A DNA stretch of 64,000 nucleotides from Hericium rajendrae (Eukaryota > Basidiomycota > Agaricomycetes > Russulales > Hericiaceae), in assembly GCA_033439255.1 (NCBI GenBank), contig CM065883.1, positions 2,790,001-2,854,000 of the forward strand. The letters run 5' to 3'. The notes beneath the pieces were generated by a model. That model was given only the letters and a program-made list of their open reading frames with translations, did no database searches and was not told the DNA's origin. The position numbers were made by a program, and so were the translations under genes. Positions 22,817 through 34,267 of the stretch are shown piece after piece (position 1 is the first letter of the stretch; each line of letters starts with the position of its first letter).

Positions 22817-25800
22817 ACATCAGCGCGATGTTGGAAATGTGGGTGCATTGCTTGGGCCGAGTACATGCTGCTGACAGGAGATGCGCATTGTCTAGACCAC
22901 ATGTGTGTTGCTGGGAGCTGTAGGTGTGTTATCAGGTGTGCATATGTGCTGTGGCAAGCTTGCGCCAAGTGCTGAGGTACGCACAAGGTTGTTGAAGGCC
23001 GAGTCGGTGTGTGAGGGGTTGCAGTTGGGCAAGAAAGTGAAAGGGGCTGGAAGATGCACAGAGCTGGTGCGCAGGGATTGCAAAGATCATTCTGTGGCTG
23101 CACAATTTATGCGGGCAGAGTGAGGCAAGATGCACATGCCATTGGGACTGCCGCAGGCATAAAACATCGGTGTCTGTGTTGTCGATGTTATAGGATGTGC
23201 AGGCAGATGTTGTTGGATGCGAAAATGCAGTGCATCTCCGGTACAGAGATTGCTCGTCTCAATCACAACAGCCTTGAAGTCCTCCCGTTGCACACAGCTC
23301 AGTGACCTGCTTCTCAGCCTGTAGTAAATTATTATTTCTTACCTGTTCGCATTGTATCAATCGAATTGAGGTGGTAACAGCCTTGTGTCATGGTGAGAGA
23401 TGTCTGTCTGAATTGCAACAAGTCGTCTGCAAGCTGTCACAAAGAACACGCTCGCAAAGGTCATGCTTGCAGCAACATCAAGCAAGTCGAAGTACCATAC
23501 AACTGCAGCAAGTACTGTAGCCAATTGTATTATACCAATGGTCACATGTCACACAGGGCCCATTGCGTTGTTTATTTCAATATTGTCACAGCTAACACAG
23601 GGCTCATTGTTATCGCCTGGGTTGTTCAAAAAAAGCCAACAGTGCCCTCTAAAATCAAAGAATCTAGTTGTATAGTTGTCTCCCTTCGAGTCTGTTATCG
23701 CTGTGCTCCATGTCCCAGCTTCTTATTGTCACTTTCATCTGGATTGTTACCACCTGACTGATTTCTAATTTGAGTGACCAATTTTGCCCTCTGAGTTGGC
23801 CTTCCGGTGGAAAATCATGCCTTGCCTCAATATCTACAATTCCGAGGTGCTACCTTAGTATGTTTATACCTGAGCAGATAATGTAACAGGGTGTAGCTAT
23901 AGCCTATGGTCCTACAAATACACGTTGTCACAGTCCCACCATTGCAGACCATTGCTAATTTTCTTTGAGTCACACGTCACAGGCCTTCCGTTGTTGGTTG
24001 GTATGATGTTGTGTCTGTCACACCTCTTCCCTCCATTGGTACGATACAATTGGCTACAGTATCAGAACACTGTCATATACCAGTCATATAGGTGCACTTA
24101 CTATTTTTTTCACGGACCAAACGTGATTTGATTCGTGTCTAGGCATAAACTAGTACAGCTCGAAACACTGGCCTTGGTACACTTACTTTGTAGATCCAGA
24201 TGGGTCCACTCTCATGGCATGATCAATGCTGTTCCCTTAGATACAATCTTTGGGCAGCAATGATGCTCTGCATTTGTGCAGAAATATGCATTGTACGATT
24301 GAAAAAGTTGGCTTGCGGCGATATGGAGAGGAGGATAGTCAGTATGTACTGCTTTTTGGGACTGTGAAGCAACAGTGCTAATGCAATGTTTGTAGCTGTT
24401 GTTTGCATCAGATTGGGTGTTATAATTACGAGGGTGCGAGAAATCTTAGCAAGCAAGGTAATTCACTATCTCATTCTTTCACTTAACTGGTCGCAGTATT
24501 GTTTTCTGACCTCCATAGATCCCATTAAGTGAATGATAGATCACGTCCTGTCCCAGTCCTATTCAACTTACTGTTTCATAAATGCTACATACATGCTCCC
24601 GTCTCTGCCCCATTCATCATCTGATCTTCTTTTGGATGACACATGGACTCATGGTAGAGGAAAATTTGTGTTGATGCAACAAGCTGAACCACCCTGTCGG
24701 TCTTCCCAGGTTGAACTTCTCAAGAGTGCCCGCTTTCCTCGCTGATGTCTTTGGCGATCAGTAATGAGAGGTGCGTGCAGTCTATGCTCATACTCTATTC
24801 TCTCATGTCACATGGAGCTACCCTAATGTTGCACCCGATCTTCTCCAGCGAGCTGACAATCACCCGAACGTCCATGAAGGCACTGTGAGGTACAGATGCA
24901 ACATACAGATCCAACTCTGGAAGATCGAAGAGACCTTGCTGCTTCATAACATTGAAATGCGACACATGAATCTTGTGCAAGAGCGGCCATTCCGTACTGC
25001 AAGGCAAGAAGGTTTGTCGATGGATACCTTGCTTTTGCCTCTGTCTAATATTGGTGCCAAAGCTAGCCTCATCATGCATATGCGCAGGCAACGAACTTGA
25101 CAGATGTTGCCTGCAGAAATGTGGCTATTTGCAGCTCTTCTACAGAGCATCAAAAGACACAGCAGACTGGTGCGCTGTGTTGACATGCCTCGTGTTGTCT
25201 AAAGGCGACTTCATGCTGGGAGTGCAGTGCCCATCAATTGTCCCAAACAATGGTCAGCTTCAAAATTACTTGTATCTGAATCGACTGCTAATCCTTCGAC
25301 ATATTGTACTTTCACAGGAAAGGGAGCATCGTTGCATTAAACCGGATACAGTCTGCAATGGATGGAAAAAATGCACTTTCCAGTTGCAGAGCTTAGCCAT
25401 GATATGACACATTGAGTGGTTTCATCTACAACACCATTTCTGCATTGCCACCAGTTTCCAGTCAAACTGTCAAGAGCCCAAGAGCGAAGCCAAAGAAGCC
25501 ATGTTTATGCCTGGGCAGGCTCCGGTCGCAAGTGCAAATGGTAATATCACAACTCAGATTGTCTGCTCCCACTTGAGCCAGAGATGCCCTGTCCTCAGGG
25601 CCGTATGGTCGGACATGAAGGGTAAGAGCTTGAAAGCTGTTTGTGTGTCACGATGACATGTTCGAACTTGCCATCGTAAATGATATCATGAAGGTATTTC
25701 AAACCTACTTTTGTCAATCAGTGAAGCAACATTCACAGATGAGACTGACAGTGATAGGACAGAGCATTCGACGAGGCTATAGAGGATACCGATCTTGGCG

Positions 25801-26052
25801 AACACACAGCCTCGCCATTTCACTTCGACGTGAAAGAGCTTGACAGTGCATCATTGTATCATTGCAACTTCCAGCCTTACGCCGGACAGATCTGATCATG
25901 CATGCCATAAAGGGCATCATGAGCTTTCTCAACTCACCTTGAAATATCAGTACCTGATCCTGCATATAGCGATGTTTGTTCCCATCACAATGAGTTCCAT
26001 TGGCTCTTCCATGAAGTGCATGATTGTGCAACTGTAGGGGTCAGTATAGTAT
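22817..26052. other. Low-coding interval
   Basis: Contains only short ORFs with no recognisable motif, no terminal repeats that I can pair, and no RNA gene. Probably decayed mobile-element or intergenic sequence. Confidence 0.4.
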
Positions 26053-26744
26053 ACTATAGTCCTGTTATACCAGCAAATCATGGTCGATTTAACAACTGGG
26101 TAGTAGAATCAGCACATATAACAGTGTGGTAGTAAAAGCCAGCTCTGCTGTGAGATGGTAGTATTCCATGCTAGTTTCTAGTGTTGCTGTAGTATTCTCC
26201 TACTAGTGCCAGCAGGGCCCAGCATTGACCAAAATTTTACTATAGTGAAAGACCTGGTACTCGGACCAGTAGGGTCCATGACTTCTGGGGCACTGTGATT
26301 ACATAATCGGCCTTATGCGCCTCCTGGACCACTATCGGTACAAAATCTCGGGCTCCTCGGGCAGCGCTATTTGTCCCAGCCGTGTACCTTGTTCGGCATG
26401 ACCTCGGCACTCCAAAATGGGATGCATTACACAAAATTGGATGCCCTTTTCGTACGATACCTGTACGGGCGCCTTTCGGGCAGCATGCAGGCCTGTGCGG
26501 GCAGCATTGTGGGCCCCATTCGACCAGCGCTGTCGGCCCCCCTGGGGTGGGATTCCTTCGCTTGGGGTTTCCTTTGCTCGGGACTGCTTTGCAAAAGTGA
26601 TCACCACCGCCCGGCAATTGAAACCGGGATGTCCCGAGAATGGGATGCCTGCAGCGCGCGCACCGTTCGGGCAGCGCGCACGCCGTTCGGGCAGCGCACG
26701 GGCGTATGGAATTTATTCGCTCAGGACTGCTTTGCAAACCCATT
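26053..26744 (+). repeat. Left arm of 692-bp inverted repeat
   Basis: Equal in length to the right arm, without indels. At least five substitutions are visible; three (26,286, 26,506, 26,563) are CpG losses in this arm. Long ORFs inside (for example 26,240-26,767 minus) also occur in the other arm and look incidental. Confidence 0.85.
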
Positions 26745-27151
26745 CGCGGCCATTCACGAGTCATCATTAGGATGTCCCGGAACGGGATACCTATGTCTCA
26801 TCCTCGAAAACCACTCCACAGTGCTTGTGCGTGAAAAATTGCCTATCTACTGTTTCCGAAATATACAATCATCAAGTTTAGAGTGTCTATAGTAAGTACT
26901 TCGGCTCCTGCTTTGTAGTCTACCATCAATTGAGTGTCGCTGCAGCATCTTTGAAGTTGTCTATTCATAAGATTGTGCAACATATCACGTGATGGAAGGA
27001 CTTAGCAGAATTTCGTGGTGTCAACAATGTACGAGGCATAGAATTTTTACCTGTAGTCTTCATTTGTGGTTCATGTTCATAGGCTGGCAATAACACAAAG
27101 TATTTCGGACATTCGACTTTGATTGCTAGCGAGATACTGTATATATTGTGT
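26745..27151. other. Spacer inside KDZ unit II, left
   Basis: No gene seen. Near 26,776 GTCCCGGAACGGGATACC echoes a motif inside the inverted repeat. Probably the 3' flank of the transposase gene. Confidence 0.35.
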
Positions 27152-30100
27152 CTACTCATCCTCGATCTCTGTTTCCGTATGATACTCAATGCCTGACCCC
27201 TCATCTGATGAATTCTCCTCCTCTGAAGATGAGTCGGATATCTCAACAGTTGACAAACCAAGTAGCAGCCCACCCAATGCGTCATTTCCATCGTGCACAA
27301 CATGCTCGGCGACAGGCTCATCAGTGCGCGAGTTGCTGCTTGCTGCTAGAGATTGACCAGCGGGAGATGACGTGCCGGTCACCTCCAACACTGTAGACGG
27401 AGGATCGGGCTGCGGGATAGACGAGGTTGTCCCACCCGATGAGGGCCAAGATATGGCCGGTAGGTTGTATTTGATGAGTAAAGGTGTCCATCGCAGTTTG
27501 AACGACTCGGCTAGATCCTCACATATCTGCGCTTGCCTGACTGCATATGCATGCACGCCAATTCGAATGTCAGCTGCAGCATCTGGTCGTGAGGCTACGC
27601 GCGCCCTCCACCATTGGGCCTTCCAGAGAAGAAATGCGACGGTACGCCTCATTTCCTCCTGTAAGAGCAAAACCTCTTCCTTCCAGCGTCGGACTCGGGC
27701 TCGAGTCCTCGCATACGTTACTCGCATGCCTAGTCTCTTAGTTAGTATATTGAATGGATGAAGAAGTAATAGCACGTACTGTCGTGGACCTCTGCACTCG
27801 ACATCTCAGTTCCTGAGGGCAAGTCTCGTGCATCGTGACTGAGCACCCGCCATATCCATGGTACTTCTCGATGTCCCTCACCGAGAGGGACAGCTTGATC
27901 TTGGAAATTGTCGTCATCTTCTCCAGATGGGTCGACCATATCGCTTCGCTTCATTGGAAGCAAGCTAGTCCGCCAAGCAGCCGCCGGGTCTGTGTCAAGG
28001 GTGTCCAGAGCTTTTCGTGCCGCATTGTACCTTTCGTACTGGCGATCACGCTTGGACCTGACCTTCTTGATGACGGTCCTCGCGCGTGTTTGTCGCTTCT
28101 GACTGGGTCTGTCGACTTGCACACTCTTGTAACGACGAAGGCCCATTCCGACGCGGATGAGGCGCCGTATCTCGTGCAGAGCACCCGTGCACTCAGCCTC
28201 GCGCAAACGGGCTTCTTTCGTGGCCAATCCAGATACCATTCCGGCCACTCGAAGTCCTGCGGGGACATCACTTGGCATCCATAGCTTCTCGTATTCGGGC
28301 TTCGGAGTCTCATGAGCAGGGTTCTGGTCGGTAATCGAAGAGTCGGTGGGGATGAGAGTGGAAACGACTGGCATATATACTTGTTGCACCGCTCGCCAAG
28401 CCTTGATGCGATGCTGTAGCGCGTTTCGAGCTTCTTGCAGCGAGACCTTCTTCGTCATCGTATCACCATCGCTGCTGCCATCCTTGTGCCGCAAAGTCCG
28501 CCTAAGAATAAGATAGATATAAGCTCCAATGATGATGTTACATGCAAATGGAGACTTACTGCTGTTCCTGTAGCTCGAGACCAATATTCAGGAAAGTACT
28601 CGCTGTTGTCTCGTGGAGCGAAACAGCACCGTTCTCCGCCTCCCGTGCCTCCTCCCTTGCAATATCAAGTCGCACGGCAGACAGTGATATATCTGGATCG
28701 AACGGTAAGCACGCTACGATACGCACAAGGATAAAACAGGAATGCACCGTCTATCGTCGGCTCTTCATACGGATTGGGCTTCGACTTGTCTTCGTCCCAT
28801 GCAGTGATCATTGCATCCCATTCGTCAATAATGTTCTGCGGAAAGATGCGCTTGAGGTCGTCAAAGTTAGATTGCTGCTTTCCGAGCATCACGACGGCTT
28901 CTTTGAGCGATGTCGCTATGTGCTGCCCTGGCTATGCCATTAGAAATATATATCAAGTTAGACAGAAGTGTAGTACCTGTAGAGACTGTTTTTCGCCAGT
29001 TCATCGCACCAAAAATATCATTCAAGGTTTCTTGCCGCGCTCCGGACGACATCTCGCGAGTGCTCAAAGCTGCGCCGTTGGTTTCGGACCAGTTGGCTTC
29101 GATGCCTTCGCCGCAAGTCCTACCAACGCCCTCGGTAAAGTTGAATGAATATCTCACTTGACAACTTGTTCCGTGGGCAGGAAGATGGAACTTCGGGATG
29201 ATAAAAACCAACTCGGTCTCTGTGATGTCGATTCGGAACGGGACCGGGAACTTGCTCATGCGCACCAGGAATTTCTTCGAATATTGGCAGGCAATATCAT
29301 ATGAAAAGATGATCCGTCTCCATTCTTCGACAGTAAGCATGATCGTGGCCAATAGGATGAAATCCATATTGGAATAGCTGATTGTAGCACGTGGTCAGTA
29401 TCTAGGGCTGAGATGACTTAAGTGCACTAATACTTACCGCTCCCCACGTTGAAGATCTCCGACGCCATTCGGGCGGAAAAAGGAATGACGAGCACATATC
29501 ACAGCGCCGACACCATTAATAGAGAACCTCTTTTGCGCCGGTGTATTTGCATGGTCGACAGCTGCAAAATTAGAGTTGCAGGACTTAATCTATGCTTTCA
29601 TCAGTTCAATACCTTAACAGCTGTAGAATATGTCGACACTGACCTCATTTTCGTCTTCGTGCCGCAATAAGTGAGACTTGTACACTGCGTCCGGAACAAA
29701 GTAGGCCCAGCCCGGTGCCAACTCCACATCCGCATACCCGTGATTTTTCAATTTCAACTTGAAATTAGCATCAATTGCCAAGAGCATCGTGTACAGGAAT
29801 CTAGTCAGACATTTTACATTTAGACTTAAAGTTTACCCGATACAAAGATGGACTTACTGGAGATGGGAAGGTGCGGCTTTCCAGTCATCCGGGAGATTTC
29901 GTCCTGGATGCGGACATCTCGGGCACTCCACCGCGAGACTACCTAAAGTCGTTCCTGAGATACCTGAAACATCGTGACCTCGGCCGGTGCGCTTTGCCAT
30001 CCGTAAGTGTCGGTAGCATCTTGCCGCCCGACTGAATTCATGGTACCGATCCTATAAAACTCATCCTATGTAAGTTTTCGAGGGGCAGTAGAGTGAACCA

Positions 30101-31158
30101 TACCTTGGGCTTGTGAATGCCGCTACCATCAGTCAATCTTACGACACCATTGTAGAAGTCATACGCATTGACTTTGGCTTGAACGGTCATGGCATGAAAC
30201 AGCTGGAGCGTGCGGATAGTGATAGCGGTCTTCGGCCTATCCAGGCTGACGGGCCACCATCGGGCCCGAAGCAATTGGATATAATACTTGGAGGACCCAA
30301 TGATAGCGCAATCACAGAATTGGACCCGAACAGTGTGAATACCCGAGATATCGATCAGGGTAATTGAACTTGTGACAGCATGTGGATTGGGACAATTTAG
30401 ACCATCATGTCCGAGTTGTATGACTAGCCCGAGGTCCGCCAGGCTAGTGCGCTCGAAACAAGCCCCGTTCCATCGCTTTCAGAGGTACATGTCAACATGA
30501 ACGTATTGGAACAAGAAAGCAGAAAGCTACCTGCACTCTGTGCAATGGATCCTGAGAATGGCGCTTGCGAACGCAGGCAGCACATTGAAGCGGATAGTGG
30601 ACGCAGTCGATGCAAGTAATATCGGCCGGAGAATCCGATTCACAAGTTCCAGAGCATGAGAACGGTGGCGTTTGAGATCCCGGTCCCTCGTGCCGAAGTA
30701 GTTCACCTAGAATTATATCCCGATGAGCTTCAAACTCCTTGAGCATGTCGACCTATAACGCAATAAGTATACCGTGGACGTAGTGGGGATTTCGGGCTCA
30801 CTCTTCGTTTCCGCGCTTTGCGGACGCGGCGTCCAGCACGTCGCCGCCGCCTTGATGTGACTGCGTCCATTTCGCTGATTAGTATCTCATCGCCCAGAGG
30901 GTCGAAGTCGATATTATCGTTCGGTTGCGGCACTTGTGGGACTTCAGATTGCTCATCTACCGTTGGACTTGGCACTGTCTCTATCAAATTGATGGTGTTG
31001 CCATTGGGATCAATGCGACTGACTGTGGCCTTCGAAGTGCGTTGGCGGCGTTGGAGAGGAAGGACAATACTCGTATGACGAGAGGGCGCAGACGTTTCCT
31101 CGTCGTCACTGATGACGATAGGCTGTATGGCCTTGCGTTTTCGACCGCGGTGAGACAT
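27152..31158 (-). CDS. KDZ-type transposase II, apparently intact
   Basis: Starts at 31,158 (MSHRGRKRKA). Exon junctions I followed (30802/30752, 30531/30475 and those down to about 28,500) are GT..AG and in phase. Features in order: basic and acidic N-terminus; Cys cluster (CESD, CIDC, CAAC, KRHSQDPLH); LGHDGLNCP; FCDC; AYDFY; CPRCP; DLQRGERYSNMDF; SYDIACQYSKKF; PKFHLPAHG; GRTCGEGIEANW with STREMS. A coiled region then leads to PWIWR and an MR/W-rich helix (RRWKEEVLLLQEEMRR), ending in an acidic Ser tail. It is a divergent relative of the transposase at 7,752-11,332: same motif order, different residues. No stop or frameshift was seen. Confidence 0.88.
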
Positions 31159-32553
31159 GGGGAAGTGGCGAAAGACACAGCAAGGTCTTGATCAAGGTGG
31201 GTAGAAAGCCCCGATGGGAAAGGAGATCTTATTATATGATTATGAATATAGCGGTTGACGCCGCAGTTTACATATGCGGTAATGGCCAAGCCATTGATGG
31301 ACTCGTCCAGCTAAAACCCGTACAGTGAGCGAAAGACAGCTTTGTTTATGCTAAGGTAAATGTAAGAACAAGAAAAAAACTCTGCGCAAGCAGGAACTCA
31401 CCTGCACCCCATGAAAACAAGACCGTGATCGCCCATAGCCTGCAAGACAGCGTTAGGGCCTTGTTGACGGAGCTCGATTTCTTGATGAAGACCCGCGACG
31501 AGTCGTCGCAATCGGTGAAGCTGTTCTCTATATTCCTTCGTGTCATAGTAACCGCCTTGTATAAGATCTTGCGCCTCATTTGAATGCTTTTCGATGAGAA
31601 CGCGGATGGCCCGGATATATTCCTGTAAGCCTGTAGACGCCGTGTCTTGTGTAGGAGCGAGGAGCTTCGCCTGAAGCTGACGACATTCCTCCCATACGGT
31701 CTTCTCCTCGGCCTCCATTTGAGATGTACGTTGTAGATCCCGACGCCGATGCGTGTGTATTATATCGTTAGAGTAAAAGCTAGATGAGAGATGTCAGAAA
31801 GGTACCAATATGATAAACCTAGAATACCTACGGCCGCGAGCCAGACAGAGCTGCCTTTCTTATGCTTTCTTCCGCAGCCCGCTCTGCTCGACTGACTTTG
31901 CGCCTACCACTCCGCTTGACTTGGACGTACATACGCTGGTAGGCCTTTCGTTCTGCGAGATGCCTGGCGATATCACCGAGATCTGAGGCAAAGTGACGAA
32001 GAAAAAAGGAGGATCGCTACCTCTGGTAATATGAGTCCTTTGCGGCCATTCGCGGGGAAGAACACAGCTGGTCGACTTGGTAGGGGGATACTAGTAGGAT
32101 GTTTGCGGCAAGACGCTGAGTTTCGAGTTCACCGCTGCGCCACAACCGTGTCGCGCGTCTGATCCACAGCCACCCACTGCCCTATTATAACGCCATGGAT
32201 ATTTCTTCTGAGTTTCGTTCAGTCGTGGTCACGACCGTTCATCATTATATATCTAGAACATTGCATTGGGGCATATATCAGCTACATCTCGGAGTATGGT
32301 CCATGAAATGTACATTATTATTGCGTGCTCTACCTTACAATGTGTTTGTTTTCTGCCTCTTGGCCGACAAAAATTCAGATTAACTTCAAGTCATTGCTCA
32401 GCGATAATAAGAATCTCGTACACATAATATAGGCCTTTTCTTAGAGGCTTTATAAAGGCCTGCTAGCTCGATGTATCACACAACGAAATTGTAAAAGAAT
32501 CAATTGTAAGAATCAATTGCAGGCACACATGTAGCAGCACTACTCCTAGGTTA
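31159..32553. other. Spacer with unresolved minus-strand exon-like segments
   Basis: ORF 31,398-31,718 (MEAEEKTVWEECRQLQ..., helical) and an upstream frame (about 31,840-31,990, KRSGRRKVSRAERAAEES) look coding, but the splice phases I tried give stops. This may be a small KDZ passenger gene or a remnant. 32,050-32,550 shows nothing. Confidence 0.35.
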
Positions 32554-33822
32554 CTAAACGCGAGACTGGAACCATTCTACAGCCTCCAGCAAAGTCGCGA
32601 AACAACGGAATGTCACTTCGAATGCGCTCAATATTTCTACACGAAGTTGAAGCCTAGCATAATTATGGTTAATCAATGGTGAGAAGAATATCGACTAGAT
32701 AGTAAATGACTCACGATGGACGATAGTAGATGGCAGGCTGCATGCCGTGCGCCACGACCCAGTACGGCAACGGATCCATTACAGAGCTCGAGGGCTGGCG
32801 AGAGGAACTGGCGAGCTGCTTCGTGAGGGCTTCATCTTGACCCTGATGGAAGAGATTGGTCGGCGCCCGCACGATGGTTGTGACACTGTCGCCGATGGCG
32901 CTGCCGGAGGATTCTTGCGATTGTAACTGGGCGGCAGCAGCTTCGCGGATCTTAGACGCAAGCGCAGCAGCATGCTGGTCGGCCGCGGCATGGGCAGTGG
33001 ACGCGGCGGCTGCCTGGGCGGCTCGGATCGGCTCTTTCCCCTTGCCAGTGTTAGAGTCGGAGGCGTCCGTCCTGGCCGCGTTATTTGCACCTTGGGCTGC
33101 ATTGGCAGAACGAGTACGGCGCTCCAGATCCTGTGATGTGTATGCTCGTAAATGCAGAAAGCTAAATATAAAAGCTGATCTTACCTCCAACGAGATGTTC
33201 AGCCTTAGGTCTCCGGCCGGTAGTAGACCAGCAGGGATAATAACGCTGATCGCCGACCTATTGCTTGACACGACCACATGAGTCGTGTAAGGCTGAGCAT
33301 CGTCGGCCCCATCGTCCATCGAGAAGATGGAGTCTTCGTTGGATCCAGCCGTCTGGGAATCCGCGTCAGTCGAAGGGCCTTGAGCTTCGTCCTGTTGCGC
33401 GATGGCAGGCGTCTGCGAGCCTCCGTTGTCGACGGCCATCGGTTCGTCGTCGCTGGAGATTTCGATAACACTGTTGTTGTCGCTGGATGTGTCGGATATC
33501 TCGATGGCGATATCGTTATCGAGGGCGTTAGGCGTGTCGGGAATGATAATAACGCTGTTGCGAGGACTGTTGTCTACGCTACTATCTGACGAGACTTCGA
33601 TGACACTGTTATTGTCCGGCACATCGGCAATGGCGTTCGCAGGAGCAGGAGTAGGTGAATCTGGCGCCGCGTTGCCAGCTGTATCCATAGGCGCTATGCC
33701 TGCGACAGAATGCTCGTCGTCAGACGGCACCAGTGGAGACAGCGGACCTGAAAATGTGACTATTGGGAGATGGTCAACTAAGAAGAATTATAGGCTATGA
33801 GAACTCACGGTCTTCTTCCATT
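32554..33822 (-). CDS. Protein with repeated SUMO-interaction-like motifs and RNase H1 N-domain-like C-terminus
   Basis: Four exons: 33810-33822, 33185-33747, 32715-33130, 32554-32653. Phases agree and give 363 aa. The N-terminal half has at least four hydrophobic-acidic boxes (SVIEVSSDSS, SVIIIPDTP, IAIEISDTSS, SVIEISSDDE) that match SUMO-interacting motifs. The middle is Ala/Gln-rich and helical. The C-terminus (YWVVAHGMQPAIYYRPS, then FRCFATLLEAVEWF) resembles the viroplasmin/RNase H1 N-terminal domain, which binds RNA-DNA or dsRNA hybrids. The last exon is needed to complete this domain, which supports the splice. The role in the KDZ unit is unknown. Confidence 0.65.
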
Positions 33823-34267
33823 GCGGAGGTTGCGTGAGGGGAGACGAAGGGGAGACGGGGAGGCGATTGCGGGAGGCGGCAACAGAAATCAAGGAGCGGG
33901 GGCAAGTTCGTATGATGGGGCGAACGGGCGCCGTGGGCCTGGGGGAATTGATTAGCACGGGTCCGAGAGCGTGGACTGATCATACTAATCCTGATATCAT
34001 AAGGATAAGGCGCACACGTGGACACTCAACAAAAACAAATTGTTAGCTGAGATGCCAAACCTCTGGACCTGGCCCTAAGTGATTGAGCTCCGAGGGGAGT
34101 CTGAGAGGCCGCAAAAAAGGGTACTGGACGGATGGTAGTAAATGAGGGCAAGGCGACAAATTCCACTACATCTGAAAGTTTCACTAGACGCACCTCTATT
34201 ACTATAGCCTCATCTTCCCGTTTGCTCTTCGCCATTCGAGCCGGCCAGTGCCCATTTCACTGCAGTA
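33823..34267. promoter_or_regulatory. Divergent intergenic region in KDZ unit II
   Basis: 445 bp between the minus-strand SIM protein and the plus-strand partner gene, presumably holding both promoters. I see no clear TATA box. Confidence 0.4.

Noticed and set aside
26240-26767. 175-codon ORF in the inverted repeat, also at 37,507-38,010
   Set aside because: Conserved only because the arms are near-identical; overlapping ORFs exist on the other strand and no domain is visible.
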